Shown piece by piece: positions 54,501-60,663 of a stretch of 64,000 nucleotides of DNA. Position 1 is the first letter of the stretch; the number at the start of each line of letters is the position of its first letter. The translations under genes were made by a program, and so were the position numbers. This DNA comes from Sulfurospirillum sp001602955 (GTDB lineage: Bacteria; Campylobacterota; Campylobacteria; Campylobacterales; Sulfurospirillaceae), in NCBI GenBank assembly GCA_001602955.1, contig LVAC01000011.1, positions 248,001 through 312,000 on the forward strand, written 5' to 3'. The notes beneath the pieces were generated by a model. The model was not told the DNA's origin. It saw nothing but the letters and a program-made list of their open reading frames with translations, and ran no database searches.

Positions 54501-57230
54501 AATCGCAATCAACGTATCGCCGTCCGTTGCCGATACGTATGCCGTTCCCGCCGTTAAATCGACGTTAACGCCCGTTGTGCCGGAAACATAGCTGTAATCC
54601 GCCCAATCTTTTCCGCCTAAGCCGTTTAGCGTATCCAATCCGTCCATACCGCTTAAAGTGTCCGCACCGCTTTTTGAGCCGATAATCGTGTTGGCAAGCG
54701 CATTACCGATCAAAGTATCGCCCGATGCCGAGTTTGAACCTACGATATTTTCGATATTGAATAATTGATCGTAGCCTTCACCCATGGCATAATTGGACGA
54801 CAAATTAACAATAACCGCCGCTGCGGAAGCACTGTAATCCACGGTGTCCCAACCGCTTCCGCCGTTGAGATAATCGTCTCCGCCGCCGCCTTTAAGCGTA
54901 TCGTTACCGCCGTAAATCGTCGCCAAAGTGCTGTCGTCGTCCGTATTGCGGATATATTCGACGCTTTGATCCGCCGCAACCTCAACTTCCGCATTGCTAA
55001 GAATCGGAGCCGAATCGCCGTAAATCGTATCGTTATCGCTCCCGCCGCCCAAAACATCGTTACCCGCATAAAGAGGCGTCGCGATCACCGTATCGATCAT
55101 CATATCGCCGACGATCGTGTCCGCGCCCGAACCGCCCGTGATCGTGTCGTCATTCGCCGTCACGGCCGTTGCGCTATGATCGTATCCACCGATGAGAAGG
55201 TTGTCCGCCGTATCGCCGGAAATACTATCTTTGTATTGCGTTCCCGCAACGTTCTCGACATTCTTAATAATCGTCGTAGCACTGGTACCGCCGATATTGC
55301 CTAAAGATCCGTTCGCCGAATCGTTAAGGGTAATAATCAGCCCGTTTGAATTGTTGGAAAAATCCGCCGTATCGGTATTGTCGCCGCCGTCGATCATATA
55401 ATCGTCCGTACTGCCGATCAACCAGTCATTACCCGCACCGCCTTCAAGCCAATCTTTTCCGTCTCTACCCTCAAGCGTATCGTTACCTTCGCCGCCGCTT
55501 AATTTATTGGCGTTGGCATCACCTCGAATCGTATCGTCGTATTTGGAACCGACGACGTATTCGATGCCCGATAAATGATCGCTGATCGTGCGCGACTCTT
55601 CGCCGGTCAAAACGTCCGACGTTGCGTCGTAAACCGTTTTTCCACTTGCGGCACCCGCTTGCAAATCAACGATCACGCCCTTAGAATCGTTGGCATATGC
55701 CACTCCCGTTACGGGATCGATGTGCCCGTCGTTGGCAAATAAAAAGTCGTCGCTGTATTTTGTCACAAACGAATAATCCGCCGTATCGATGCCGCTTCCG
55801 CCGATCAGCGTATTGACCCCCGCACCTCCGCTTAAGGTATCGTTGCCGTTACTGCCTTCTAGCGTATCGTTACCGATACTCCCGTACATCGTATCGTTCG
55901 ACAATCCTCCCGTCACCGTAGAATCCAATTTGGAAGTATAAACGATGTTTTCATTCGGTGTGGTATCAAGAACAAATCCCGTCGAATGTTTGCCCGTATA
56001 CGTATAATCCGATACGCTGTCGACTTCTTTGACGATAACCCCGATGTCTTTGTATGCGGTTAATTTGGTTAAATCAGGGACAATCACGTCGCCTTGTTTT
56101 TCATCCGGTACGTTTGACATGTTAAACTCTGACGTCAAAGCAACTTGCATGAGATTATCAAAATTTAACGTTATCCCCGACGAATTAGGGTAATAGCGAA
56201 TATAAAACTCTATCGTTTCACCGCCGTCGCTCAATGTTGAAGAAAAGCCCGTTCCGGCACTGAGCGTCCATCCTCCGCTGGCATTGCCCGCAGAACTAAA
56301 ATCGGAATTTAAAATTTCAAAACCGCCGCTTGTCAGTCCGTTAATCGCAATACTCGTAATCGTAAAACCTATCGGCTGAGAAACGTTCAAGCGCACAAGC
56401 TTGGTGAGATACGTTTCGTTGACAAAAGCCGGATTATCTGCCGTAATCACGGTCGAATAAGCACTGTTGCGATAATCAAGCGTTTCGGGTTCAAACTGCG
56501 CTGCCGCCAGCTTGCTGACATTGCCGAGTGCGCTTCCCGTTCCGCCTAAAACGGTTGTCACGCTGTCGGCGGTCGACTCACTGCCCTTAATCTGATAAAA
56601 TCCTACGTCAAACGATAAGGCGGCCGAAACGTCGGCAACGTTGTCTTTTGTTTTTTCTTCGGACGAGCTGTACTTGTTCGTTAAATCCTCTTTTGCCGTT
56701 TCGTTGCTCGTAAATTCGGGGAGACTTTCTTGAAGGTATTTGCCGGACTCGTCTTTTGAAGCGACGTCGTCAAGGCGTTTTGGGAGTTCCGGATCGACGT
56801 AATAGGCGTTATAATCGTTAACGGGAGCATCTTGCGTTTTTGCTTTTTGTTCGTGTTCAATCGGTTGTTCTTGTGTCTCCAAAGAGACGTTTCCGGAAAC
56901 CAAAACCGCATCTTTCGGAGCTTGACCGACGTCCGTGATCGTATCGAGGATTTGATCTAGTGCTAAAAAAGTACCGTTAGGGAGTTTGATAACCGGAGCG
57001 TTGTTTTCAAATGCCATCATACCCAAAGAGACGAACGTCAATTGTCCGCCGTTTGGAAGCGTTGCGATAATATCGCCGCCGACGACTTGAAATTTTGCTT
57101 TAGACAAATCGAGTGCTAAGGATAACTCGTCGCCGGGACGCAAAAAGAGATTAAGATTTTCACCTTTGGCGGGTAACGATTTTAGACTAATCGTACTTTT
57201 ACTGTAGATCACTTCCGGGGCATTAGACAT
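42564..57230 (-). CDS. Giant RTX calcium-binding secreted protein (4888 residues)
   Basis: Probable surface or released protein exported by the type I system beside it. Residues 1-440 are non-repetitive, with a beta-rich start (FLRPGDELSLALDLSKAKFQVVGGD...) like retention modules of large adhesins, then an acidic linker. About 440-3100 hold dense GGxGxDxLx nonapeptide blocks in units of roughly 100-130 residues, each with a DYS...VNLT/VDLS...IENVxGS segment. From 3100 to the end are different beta repeats (FSNISNLEIIQLSS type) with scattered RTX blocks. The C-terminus (LTSVGDYTITTTDSSILYLHVS) fits an uncleaved secretion signal. I found no cysteine, Ig-like, cadherin or lipase domain. GGAG precedes the ATG. 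Confidence 0.93.
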   Translation of the reverse strand: MSNAPEVIYSKSTISLKSLPAKGENLNLFLRPGDELSLALDLSKAKFQVVGGDIIATLPNGGQLTFVSLGMMAFENNAPVIKLPNGTFLALDQILDTITDVGQAPKDAVLVSGNVSLETQEQPIEHEQKAKTQDAPVNDYNAYYVDPELPKRLDDVASKDESGKYLQESLPEFTSNETAKEDLTNKYSSSEEKTKDNVADVSAALSFDVGFYQIKGSESTADSVTTVLGGTGSALGNVSKLAAAQFEPETLDYRNSAYSTVITADNPAFVNETYLTKLVRLNVSQPIGFTITSIAINGLTSGGFEILNSDFSSAGNASGGWTLSAGTGFSSTLSDGGETIEFYIRYYPNSSGITLNFDNLMQVALTSEFNMSNVPDEKQGDVIVPDLTKLTAYKDIGVIVKEVDSVSDYTYTGKHSTGFVLDTTPNENIVYTSKLDSTVTGGLSNDTMYGSIGNDTLEGSNGNDTLSGGAGVNTLIGGSGIDTADYSFVTKYSDDFLFANDGHIDPVTGVAYANDSKGVIVDLQAGAASGKTVYDATSDVLTGEESRTISDHLSGIEYVVGSKYDDTIRGDANANKLSGGEGNDTLEGRDGKDWLEGGAGNDWLIGSTDDYMIDGGDNTDTADFSNNSNGLIITLNDSANGSLGNIGGTSATTIIKNVENVAGTQYKDSISGDTADNLLIGGYDHSATAVTANDDTITGGSGADTIVGDMMIDTVIATPLYAGNDVLGGGSDNDTIYGDSAPILSNAEVEVAADQSVEYIRNTDDDSTLATIYGGNDTLKGGGGDDYLNGGSGWDTVDYSASAAAVIVNLSSNYAMGEGYDQLFNIENIVGSNSASGDTLIGNALANTIIGSKSGADTLSGMDGLDTLNGLGGKDWADYSYVSGTTGVNVDLTAGTAYVSATDGDTLIAIENVIGSSKADTLSGGSGNSVNTLMGGLGNDIFYGYGDGDLLDGGSGSDTADYMYAEGRIVVTLDGSNSDTLMNIENVYGASDKDTLIGNSDANILDGRADADTLSGMGGADTLIGGAGDDTLIGGAGNDTLWGGTDATHDSGIDTADYSGSSSIYADLANGTVNDGLGGIDTLAGIEVILGSGYNDVMIGSGNADTLIGNGGNDTFFASGGGDSYYGGVFGSSSDGNVKDRLSYADVYHDVIDSKTVDHIVVDLSHVGTNATILDASNAVISTDSLYAIEEIVATDGNDTLRGGAGSQQTFYGGAGDDTLSGNTDGDYLDGEGGTNLADYTAQSSNLVVNLTSAGNNVYLSGSMPTSSNSDTLANINNIATGSGADTIIGNGNDNIVRAGVGADTLSGGAGDDTLYGEAGNDTLSGGEGNDTLIGGMSTSVDSGIDTADYSATSYYGVTVDLQNGNATGATIGTDKLYGIENVLGSAQSDTLIGASGTLNTLSGLGGNDTLYGNLEGDYLDGGSGTNTADYSSETASIVANLTTGRAYFTSSSSYDALVSIQNVLSGSGNDTLIGLSGTLNTLNGNDGDDTLSGNLDGDSLIGGDGSDTLDYMTANAALTVDLGTQTLFKSASSSAKDYYSEAEVIVTGTYNDSFTLSTSTDTAAMTLDGGAGVDTLDYGTLYDAINVSLNAATYTTVTIGSSGGNDDLIRNIENIFGSKAADTILGDSLTNTLMGNEGSDTLDGGLGSDVLYGGADNDMLIGTLDGANDFYYGDAGVDTIDYSSNTNNMTLIGGTNVTDNAGSSGIGTDILTTIEVFSSGSGADTLSGGTASVTIYGNLGADTITGGTLADVLYGDNALNSHGISDGHNTLIGGAGNDTLYAGDGGDSLRGDAGNDTLYGGAGVDTLDYITNGIAITALLNTGNIYGDGSDVVDTATIEILRSGIGADTISGADTGVLSKIYSGGGSDVVNGGALAETLYGEAGNDTLRGGGGIDTLFGGEGNDTLFGALDGDVLHGDNGSGNIGTNDVLDMSDIATGTDLQIDMSAGTISVAGSSLSTFDEIEHITGGGGNDTLWGDAGANTLKGGAGNDTIYTSAGIDFIDGGTGSADTVDFSAISSTSIIVNLATLQIGNDGYGNIETIQNIENINGGGAGDTLYGDGMSNTIYGNAGADNIKGGDGNDVLYGDDVTNSHVASADTLNGEAGADTLYGSSGNDTLDGGLDDDLLDGKEGSDLFYGGGGNDTFSDSGTTGIDTVSYATSTKRVVAFVDSDGLIEVTDGTLSGSVATPTVIGSTASNVGTDTIVSGIEAYIGSSYADNFFSTTLNSTLTTRPSDTLIINGGGGNDTIYGGTNADTLSGDDNDDTISGFAGADILTGGNGWDTVSYVYDVAGVKVNLASGLNAYGQASGSATDSWGTTDTLSSFERVLGSSYADTITGNSGSDDLRGNAGDDWFVMTSGNDTIYGGETTETLGDTDTIDYFYATSSGVNVDLSTYSSVGTDFGTDLIYEIENVSGSLFADTVTGDGYANRLIGRSGNDTLIAGAGADVLYGDDNSATSIDGTETGNDSLLGEAGNDTLYGGLGDDSLWGGADNDTLYGGSGADYLNGGSGINTMQGNDGDDLFYLADATATNTVTGGNNTDTLDFSAATSSVTVDISNSTSSQTSGGGGTLRLTDAIENVTGGNSGDTITGNSLVNVISGGNGADTIYGGLGGDTIYGGAGNDRLYADTLSGSITDTSINTIYGGEGSDLIWGSLGADVIYGDDNGSYGTTSNDTIYAISGSDGSDYINGGQGVSDRVDYSAISNSYAINVTLNGSTNATVTISGGDNDTIVNIEDFIGGLGNDTIRGDNADNYLSGSGGDDTLFGGSGNDVLDDRTGINTFAGGAGNDTIIGTGNAANSWIDYSIDGINEGAYTDLSDTLAQHISNSRGNDVITAIDHMTGTNYADTFYGNANVNTIEGGAGNDRIEGYGGNDVLDGGDGEDTVRYYYENKINVTLAEGNVDTTVQIYNGSSFGASGYVDTIRNFENIEGSNSTNSTLNGDTISGNSSNNSIWGYAGNDSLYGGGGDDYIDGGSDNDTIAGGDGADVIYGGNGNDVIRANATSYTGVNTGDHDHDTVYGGSGQDFIYGAMDGDTLYGNDASTVDGSDWLRYNEYAGGVIVDLAANTARDASNAALTDTIYGFTHVLASSAYDNTVYGNTANNSVTFGSGDDVYYASNLSSNASANYGSDIVDMSSGNDALYFYIAELTSGDTINAGANTDTLYFRDAGTLSNTQFSNISNLEIIQLSSSGNNVSNLDKNDVTIIGGTGADTFNYSLSAFDAHDILDGGDGVDTLNFLSAGTLTTAMLGSISHIEKIQLYNGTNTVTVDISTISGATLLGGSGADTFNYSISNLSSADIIDGGGGVDSVVFLDAGTISDAQFANLSAIEKVQLYAGTNTFTIGANESRLSGVSLIGGTGVDTFVYTSAALADATPNASIIGASGNDVLSLSGSTPVVDANLSTFSGLSTLDLNAYTGWITLGAYATAMGLSTINATSNTNALVIDASSMSSAVTMNTGSGLDTLKGGSGADVINITAAKASIVGNGGSDTLNINAAITQNASVIASIETININADTSITGDMSTSTLSIASGKTLSMNTASITGDTMSIVNSGTVVLNATDGQTLSGVTLTGSGILKVNSDDDGSIVDLSGMNVSGYSGAITISGGDGIDTIVGTSKADTIYGGEGDDVITGGSGTDRMDGQEGSDTYVFTSSSDIASDIISDTGSSGTDMVWVNVSGDQNLSTLSVSGIEGLKFYQGGTSQTLTISKAQATLYTDFIGYASASDTLNVTGITSSLDMNSSKTYTNISKIVMTGSGSTAMTLVGAQSVSNAITGGSGADTLIAGHQTDSLYGSLGNDTYQFASAYLNSSDIVSDSSGTADILQITDSGATISDAMLTNITGVEILKLSGGSNNVSLGSEAYNGGSGLTTVDLSSGGTNTVNNSAIANLNLIGGSGTDTLNISGGIALNASTISNVEAINVTSGSSSLSGVFSGSPIITIASGASLSGSGSSMSGKTFTINGTLNATNVNAMSLASTSLNSGGLLSLVLAAGGTLDASVAGFSKDSGGALKIYGSTGSETVTIGTSSFGTNTNDTISDSSGSTDTLVVTGNGALDFTKIAGMEVVDLTNYAYSGALTTSVGTSETVKIDSAYTSINLGSSANDQLYITANTVDLSSSMLSGIESFYVASGATLIVQASEVSGKSVTGGGSVTLIVGSDSAADLSGVTLSGTKTLEFKADATFSGILGTMSSVSVNSGITATVTAETLNGKTLSIIGDGSLDITASSTAASNNFSGLTNSIGGTVTLNVTTALDLSGVTLGTVLNTVNTSEALTLSGAQANTLSAYEGSGNIVINAGTASVDLSAKNVTGYSGMFTINDGTGTQTLSGTANADTFNLDNASASVVAGNGNDTITILSTMASSPSGTIDGGGGMGDVLTIAKSGLNINASHITHVETINVNASTTMSGTLSTDSVVIADGIILSADASVVSGETISGSGTLSVTNLGGTLNADFASVDSATILHVDWSGVTGTYSGNLTHVDVLSISSGTMSVTDDIVSGHTVSGSGSLIVEVGSDTAFTWSSIADTLTTTLAFTGGTSYTQSISNVDAITLASGVSVDISGATIDSDTTSVSGSSGNESLTLKSSFLDTLTSIDLGNGSDTLSVTGTSTLDATDFGKISHVETLNLTDYTGSADLTDTSGITQLNTGLNVNTITIDYAMNINDTGGSDTLYTTSTMDLSTQTMVGIETLNVANTTTTTLDYNDLSVGGGDIATLEGSGSVAIHGTTSMDIQSLSVDALGNDQLGITGTASDDHLVLDFSQLDEISFNGNGGSDTVTLYGTNVSSLSDSTAFSNIETLDISSLGLDSGGLTISASSLYAYDSNTTSTDYLTLEVNDSSGTVNNIDLSNIASVSDGSTTTTVSSGDMWALTSVGDYTITTTDSSILYLHVS

Positions 57231-57267
57231 ATCAAATCTCCTGCAAAACGTCTCTTACGAAGCAAAT

Positions 57268-57390
57268 AGACTTCTTACAAAACACGTTTTGCAAGAAGTA
57301 AAAGCACTCAAGGCGCACGGACACTCTGCCAAAGAGAGCCTCGTATTAACATGGTCTTTGAAGCCGTGCTTCAAAGACGTGTCAAAATTC
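57268..57390 (+). repeat. Dispersed stem-loop element, copy D
   Basis: About 123-bp copy in the 310-bp gap upstream of the giant RTX gene. In order on plus: AGACTTCTTACAAAA hairpin with TTTTGCAAG, GCACT/GGCGC region, CTCTGCC/AGAG hairpin, GTATTAACATGG, 23-nt stem-loop at 57355-57377 (ten perfect pairs, CGT loop), CGTGTCAAAATT. With the -10 box at 57434 and the hairpin at 57478 it accounts for most of the gap; if that promoter is used, the element is transcribed in the RTX leader. Confidence 0.78.
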
Positions 57391-57433
57391 TTGCCGTTTT
57401 GCAAGAACGCCATCAAACACGTATAATGAATCT

Positions 57434-57439
57434 ATTATA
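57434..57439 (-). promoter_or_regulatory. Putative -10 box (TATAAT) for the RTX gene
   Basis: TATAAT on the minus strand, about 205 bases before the RTX ATG, with no clear -35. A second inverted TATAAT lies at 57422 on plus. Use of this box would give a leader that includes element D. Confidence 0.35.
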
Positions 57440-57477
57440 GTCACATATTTGTAATCTTATGCTTAAAGGAGGGTTTT

Positions 57478-57516
57478 CGCATTAAAAGGGAGATTTAAAG
57501 TCTTCCTTTTAATGCG
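57478..57516 (-). terminator. Hairpin after the Cache-domain protein gene
   Basis: Perfect 12-bp arms CGCATTAAAAGG (57478-57489) and CCTTTTAATGCG (57505-57516) around a 15-base loop that itself can pair AGA with TCT. It lies 25 bases beyond the stop of the gene at 57541 and separates it from the RTX gene. Confidence 0.65.
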
Positions 57517-57540
57517 ATTTTAAAGGTGTAAAACGCTTAT

Positions 57541-58506
57541 TTAAATCATTAAAACGAGCAACGCAACGACTAACCCCAATGCCGCCGTCGTTAAGCCCGT
57601 AGAAATTTTTTTCGTCATTTTCGGAAGGCTATTTTCTTTTTGCGTATTTTCACCGATAATAAAGAGACCGACGCGTTTATTGTCGGCATTCAAAATCGGT
57701 TTGGCGAGAATAAAATAGTCGTCTTTAATGATGTATTTACCGGCGATGAGCTGTTCGAAATCAATACCGGATAACTGCTCGAGAAAATCGGCGTCGACAT
57801 GTGATTGTACGCTAATCTCAAAGTTGCCTACTTTTTGGTATTTAAACTCCTGCAATTTTTTCATATCCATCAAATCGCGTTCCATAAGGACTTGAAAAAT
57901 CTTACCGCTACTTTTATAAACGTCAAACAGAAAATCCAATGATTTCTTCACTTCCAAAACACCGTTTTGAAGAGGATAAAGAGCATGGAGGAAAACCTGC
58001 CCGTCTTGGTATTCGATGCCGCTGAAAGGCTGATTATTGGCCAAGACTTTCTGAAGTCCGAGCGAATCGTAAGGTTGCGCATTTAAAACCGGCGTGCGCG
58101 ATGAAGAGCTGATTTTAACCGCTTCTTTGGAGTAGAGCTCCAAAACAATGCCGTTTTGATCGATCTTTTTAAGGCTTCCGCTCATCGCGTTGAGCTTTGC
58201 GGCAATCGCGTTCGGATCACCTTGGGCATTAATTGCGGCTACAAAATCGGGATTGGCTAAAAGCATATCACCGACAATCTCTAGATTCAACATTGTATCG
58301 GCAATTTTCATATCCAATTCGTGGAAGTAACTGCTATTGGTTGCCTCGTATAAATTTTTCGTCGCCCTATTCGTCATCGAATTTAAATAATAAAGCGTGC
58401 CGATAATGCCTAATACCGAAAGCGTAATGAGCGTACTAAACCACAACGCTTTTCGCTTCTTCAACCGTTCCATAAAGGCCTGAAATTTCAAGATCATTCC
58501 AAACAT
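57541..58506 (-). CDS. Membrane protein with periplasmic Cache-like sensor domain and no output domain
   Basis: 321 residues: N-terminal helix (ALWFSTLITLSVLGIIGTLYYL), a periplasmic region of about 230 residues with Cache-type features (ANPDFVAAINAQGDPNAIAAKL, KIDQNGIVLELYSKEAVKISSS, LHALYPLQNGVLEVKKSLDFLFD, ILNADNKRVGLFIIGE), and a C-terminal helix (TTAALGLVVALLVLMI) that ends the protein. Chemoreceptors and cyclases would continue with HAMP or an enzyme domain here; none follows. It may signal through a partner or tether a ligand. AGGTAGG precedes the ATG. Confidence 0.75.
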   Translation of the reverse strand: MFGMILKFQAFMERLKKRKALWFSTLITLSVLGIIGTLYYLNSMTNRATKNLYEATNSSYFHELDMKIADTMLNLEIVGDMLLANPDFVAAINAQGDPNAIAAKLNAMSGSLKKIDQNGIVLELYSKEAVKISSSSRTPVLNAQPYDSLGLQKVLANNQPFSGIEYQDGQVFLHALYPLQNGVLEVKKSLDFLFDVYKSSGKIFQVLMERDLMDMKKLQEFKYQKVGNFEISVQSHVDADFLEQLSGIDFEQLIAGKYIIKDDYFILAKPILNADNKRVGLFIIGENTQKENSLPKMTKKISTGLTTAALGLVVALLVLMI

Positions 58507-58588
58507 GATTTACCTACCTTCTATCGCTTGTTAAATTATCGTTTACACACGATGCATTTTTTGATGGTCGTGGGAGAAAAAACCGCAT

Positions 58589-60373
58589 TTAGACGCTCTT
58601 TTCTGCCGTCTTTAACATCGTTTCCAATGCTCTAAATACCGCCGCAATCGGCACGCTCCAATCACCCGAAACCGTTTGCCTAAATACTTTAACGCTTTGA
58701 TACCACGGCGTCGTATCGCCCTCTTGCATCCATCGCCAATCGGCAGGTTTAGGCGTCAAGACCCAAACGGGTATGTTTAAAGCTCCGCACAAATGAGCCA
58801 CCGCTGTATCCGTCGTAATTACAAGGTCCAAATGCATCATCACTTTCGCCGTTTCGTAAAAATCGCTTAAAACAGGGGAAATATCGACAATCGTATCACT
58901 TAATCCTTCCCCGGCAATATCCTTTGCCTCATCGCCTACATGTAAAGAAATCCACTGTATCCCTTCCAACCCAAACCACGAGCGATACGCGTTCAAACCG
59001 ATATGTTTGTTTTTAAAATCCTTATTGGTCGGACTGGAACTCCAAACAATGCCGATTTTCATACGATCGGGGCTTAACGCCACGTCGATTTTGGATTTGG
59101 GCACAAAAAGATACGGAAATTCTTGAGGAATCGTTTCCAAGGTCGTCGCAAAACGTTGTGCCGAACACAATAGCGGCAGATAAAAATCATGCGCCGGAAT
59201 GGAAGAAGACTCTTCGTCGATCACTTCAAGGCGCGCATCCGCCGTTTGAAAGAGCCGCACCAGATCCGGACGCGTCCTGACGATCACATGAGCGCCTGCT
59301 TCCAAGAATTTCTGAGCATACCGAATAAACATGATATTATCGCCGAATCCTTGTTCGTTTTGCAAGACGATCGTCTTGTCTTTTAAAGGTTCGCCTTTCC
59401 ATAACGGTGTCTTGTACGCATGGGTTTTTGCCAAAAGCTCTTTCATCGCCAAACGGTATTCGTAGCGTCTCCAGCCCTCTTCGTAGTCGCCTTTGACCAA
59501 AGCAAGCAACGCCGTATCGAAATTTGCGTTGATGTGGTTCGGTTCCATCTGCAACGCTTTTCGATAATACGGTTCGGCTTTATCGTACATTTTTTGCTCT
59601 TTAAATAAAGCCCCGACGTTGCTGTAGGCATCCGCATACGAGGGATTGAGTTTTATGGAACGGCTTAAGGCCTCAAATGCCTGCTCAAAAGCACCCGTTT
59701 GACGGAGTAAATTGCCCAAGTTATTATAGACGGCAGAATCGTTTGGATGGAGTTCGATGACCTTTTGATATGCCGCCAAAGCTTTTTCGTTGAACCCCAA
59801 CTCTTTATAAGCAATGCCCAGATTATTCAGAGCTTGCGTTTTTTGGGGTGCTAACGAAACGGCTTTTTCATAATAAGGCAGGGCTTTATCAAACTGTTTG
59901 AGTAATGCATAAACATTACCCAAAGCGACATGAACGTCGTATTGATCGGGGAAACGTCGTAAGAGCTCTTCGCCTAAGCCTAAAGCGTGTCGGATACGAT
60001 TAGCATGGGAATAAAGCTCCATCAATTTTAACGCGTCTGCAAGTTTGACATGTAAGCGTAAAGCTTTTTCTAAATAAACGACGGCTTGGTCGGTATTGCC
60101 TTGCAGGGCGTAAATAGCACCCAAATTCGAATAAAAAGAGCCGTGCGACGCATCGAGCGTAATACCTTGCAAAAAGGTCTTTTTGGCTTCTTGCAAACGC
60201 CCCAAGCGTTTATACGTCACGCCCAAATTGTTATACAAACGTCTCATGAGCGAAGCGTTCGGAGCAAAACATTGTGCTTTCGTATAACACGCAAGTGCTG
60301 ATTCAAGTTGGTTATCGCGTAAAAAAAGATCGCCCGATTCAATGAGAAAAAGGCTCGCATTTTCAGTTGGCAC
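58589..60373 (-). CDS. TPR protein with C-terminal glycosyltransferase-like domain
   Basis: 594 residues, cytoplasmic. About 1-300 are at least eight tetratricopeptide repeats (ALPYYEKAVSLAPQKTQALNNLGIAYKELG...). About 330-590 resemble a heptosyltransferase/GT-B fold: VLQNEQGFGDNIMFIRYAQKF, MKIGIVWSSSPTNKD, and DLVITTDTAVAHLCGALNIPVWVL, the nucleotide-sugar site. TPR-linked transferases such as OGT and flagellin-modifying FlmG glycosylate proteins, so the RTX protein is a plausible target; not proven. Starts with GTG at 60373 after AAGGAG, overlapping the small gene before it. Confidence 0.85.
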   Translation of the reverse strand: MPTENASLFLIESGDLFLRDNQLESALACYTKAQCFAPNASLMRRLYNNLGVTYKRLGRLQEAKKTFLQGITLDASHGSFYSNLGAIYALQGNTDQAVVYLEKALRLHVKLADALKLMELYSHANRIRHALGLGEELLRRFPDQYDVHVALGNVYALLKQFDKALPYYEKAVSLAPQKTQALNNLGIAYKELGFNEKALAAYQKVIELHPNDSAVYNNLGNLLRQTGAFEQAFEALSRSIKLNPSYADAYSNVGALFKEQKMYDKAEPYYRKALQMEPNHINANFDTALLALVKGDYEEGWRRYEYRLAMKELLAKTHAYKTPLWKGEPLKDKTIVLQNEQGFGDNIMFIRYAQKFLEAGAHVIVRTRPDLVRLFQTADARLEVIDEESSSIPAHDFYLPLLCSAQRFATTLETIPQEFPYLFVPKSKIDVALSPDRMKIGIVWSSSPTNKDFKNKHIGLNAYRSWFGLEGIQWISLHVGDEAKDIAGEGLSDTIVDISPVLSDFYETAKVMMHLDLVITTDTAVAHLCGALNIPVWVLTPKPADWRWMQEGDTTPWYQSVKVFRQTVSGDWSVPIAAVFRALETMLKTAEKSV

Positions 60374-60638
60374 TCTTCTCCTTTTTTGTATCGTTAATCG
60401 TTTTAAACGTATCGATCGTACCGTCTTCTTTTTTATAAATTTTTTTATCTTTGAGCGTATTTTGGTTTTTTCCCTGCTCTTCGTTTTTTTGCATCAGATG
60501 TTTTTCATAGTACTCTTTACCCTGAAACAACACCTTTTTTTTAATATCGTCTTCTTCTTGCTTTGCCAGGACGTTCATCTCTGAAGAAGCAAACGCCGCG
60601 ATTCCTAAAAACAGTGCAAACGTTACGATCCGTTTCAT
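60363..60638 (-). CDS. Small exported protein of unknown function
   Basis: 91 residues. A signal peptide (MKRIVTFALFLGIAAFASS) is followed by a very charged, lysine/glutamate-rich region with KEYYEKHLMQKNEEQGK and no cysteine. ATG at 60638 is preceded by AAGGGAG; the frame upstream to 60683 is not used. It lies between the TolC-type gene and the TPR-glycosyltransferase gene, overlapping the latter by 11 bases, so it belongs to the secretion operon. Possibly a periplasmic chaperone or linker. Confidence 0.75.
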   Translation of the reverse strand: MKRIVTFALFLGIAAFASSEMNVLAKQEEDDIKKKVLFQGKEYYEKHLMQKNEEQGKNQNTLKDKKIYKKEDGTIDTFKTINDTKKEKSAN

Positions 60639-60663
60639 AGACGTACTCCCTTGAGGATATAGA

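Noticed and set aside
43384..55585. Many open frames on the plus strand opposite the RTX gene, up to 306 codons
   Set aside because: They arise from the repetitive, stop-poor complement of the RTX repeats; they have low-complexity Ser/Val/Pro or Arg/Tyr/His translations and no ribosome sites.
42564..57230. Regularly spaced repeats that could suggest a CRISPR or tandem-repeat array
   Set aside because: The repeats keep one long reading frame, vary at wobble positions and encode GGxGxDxLx calcium-binding motifs.
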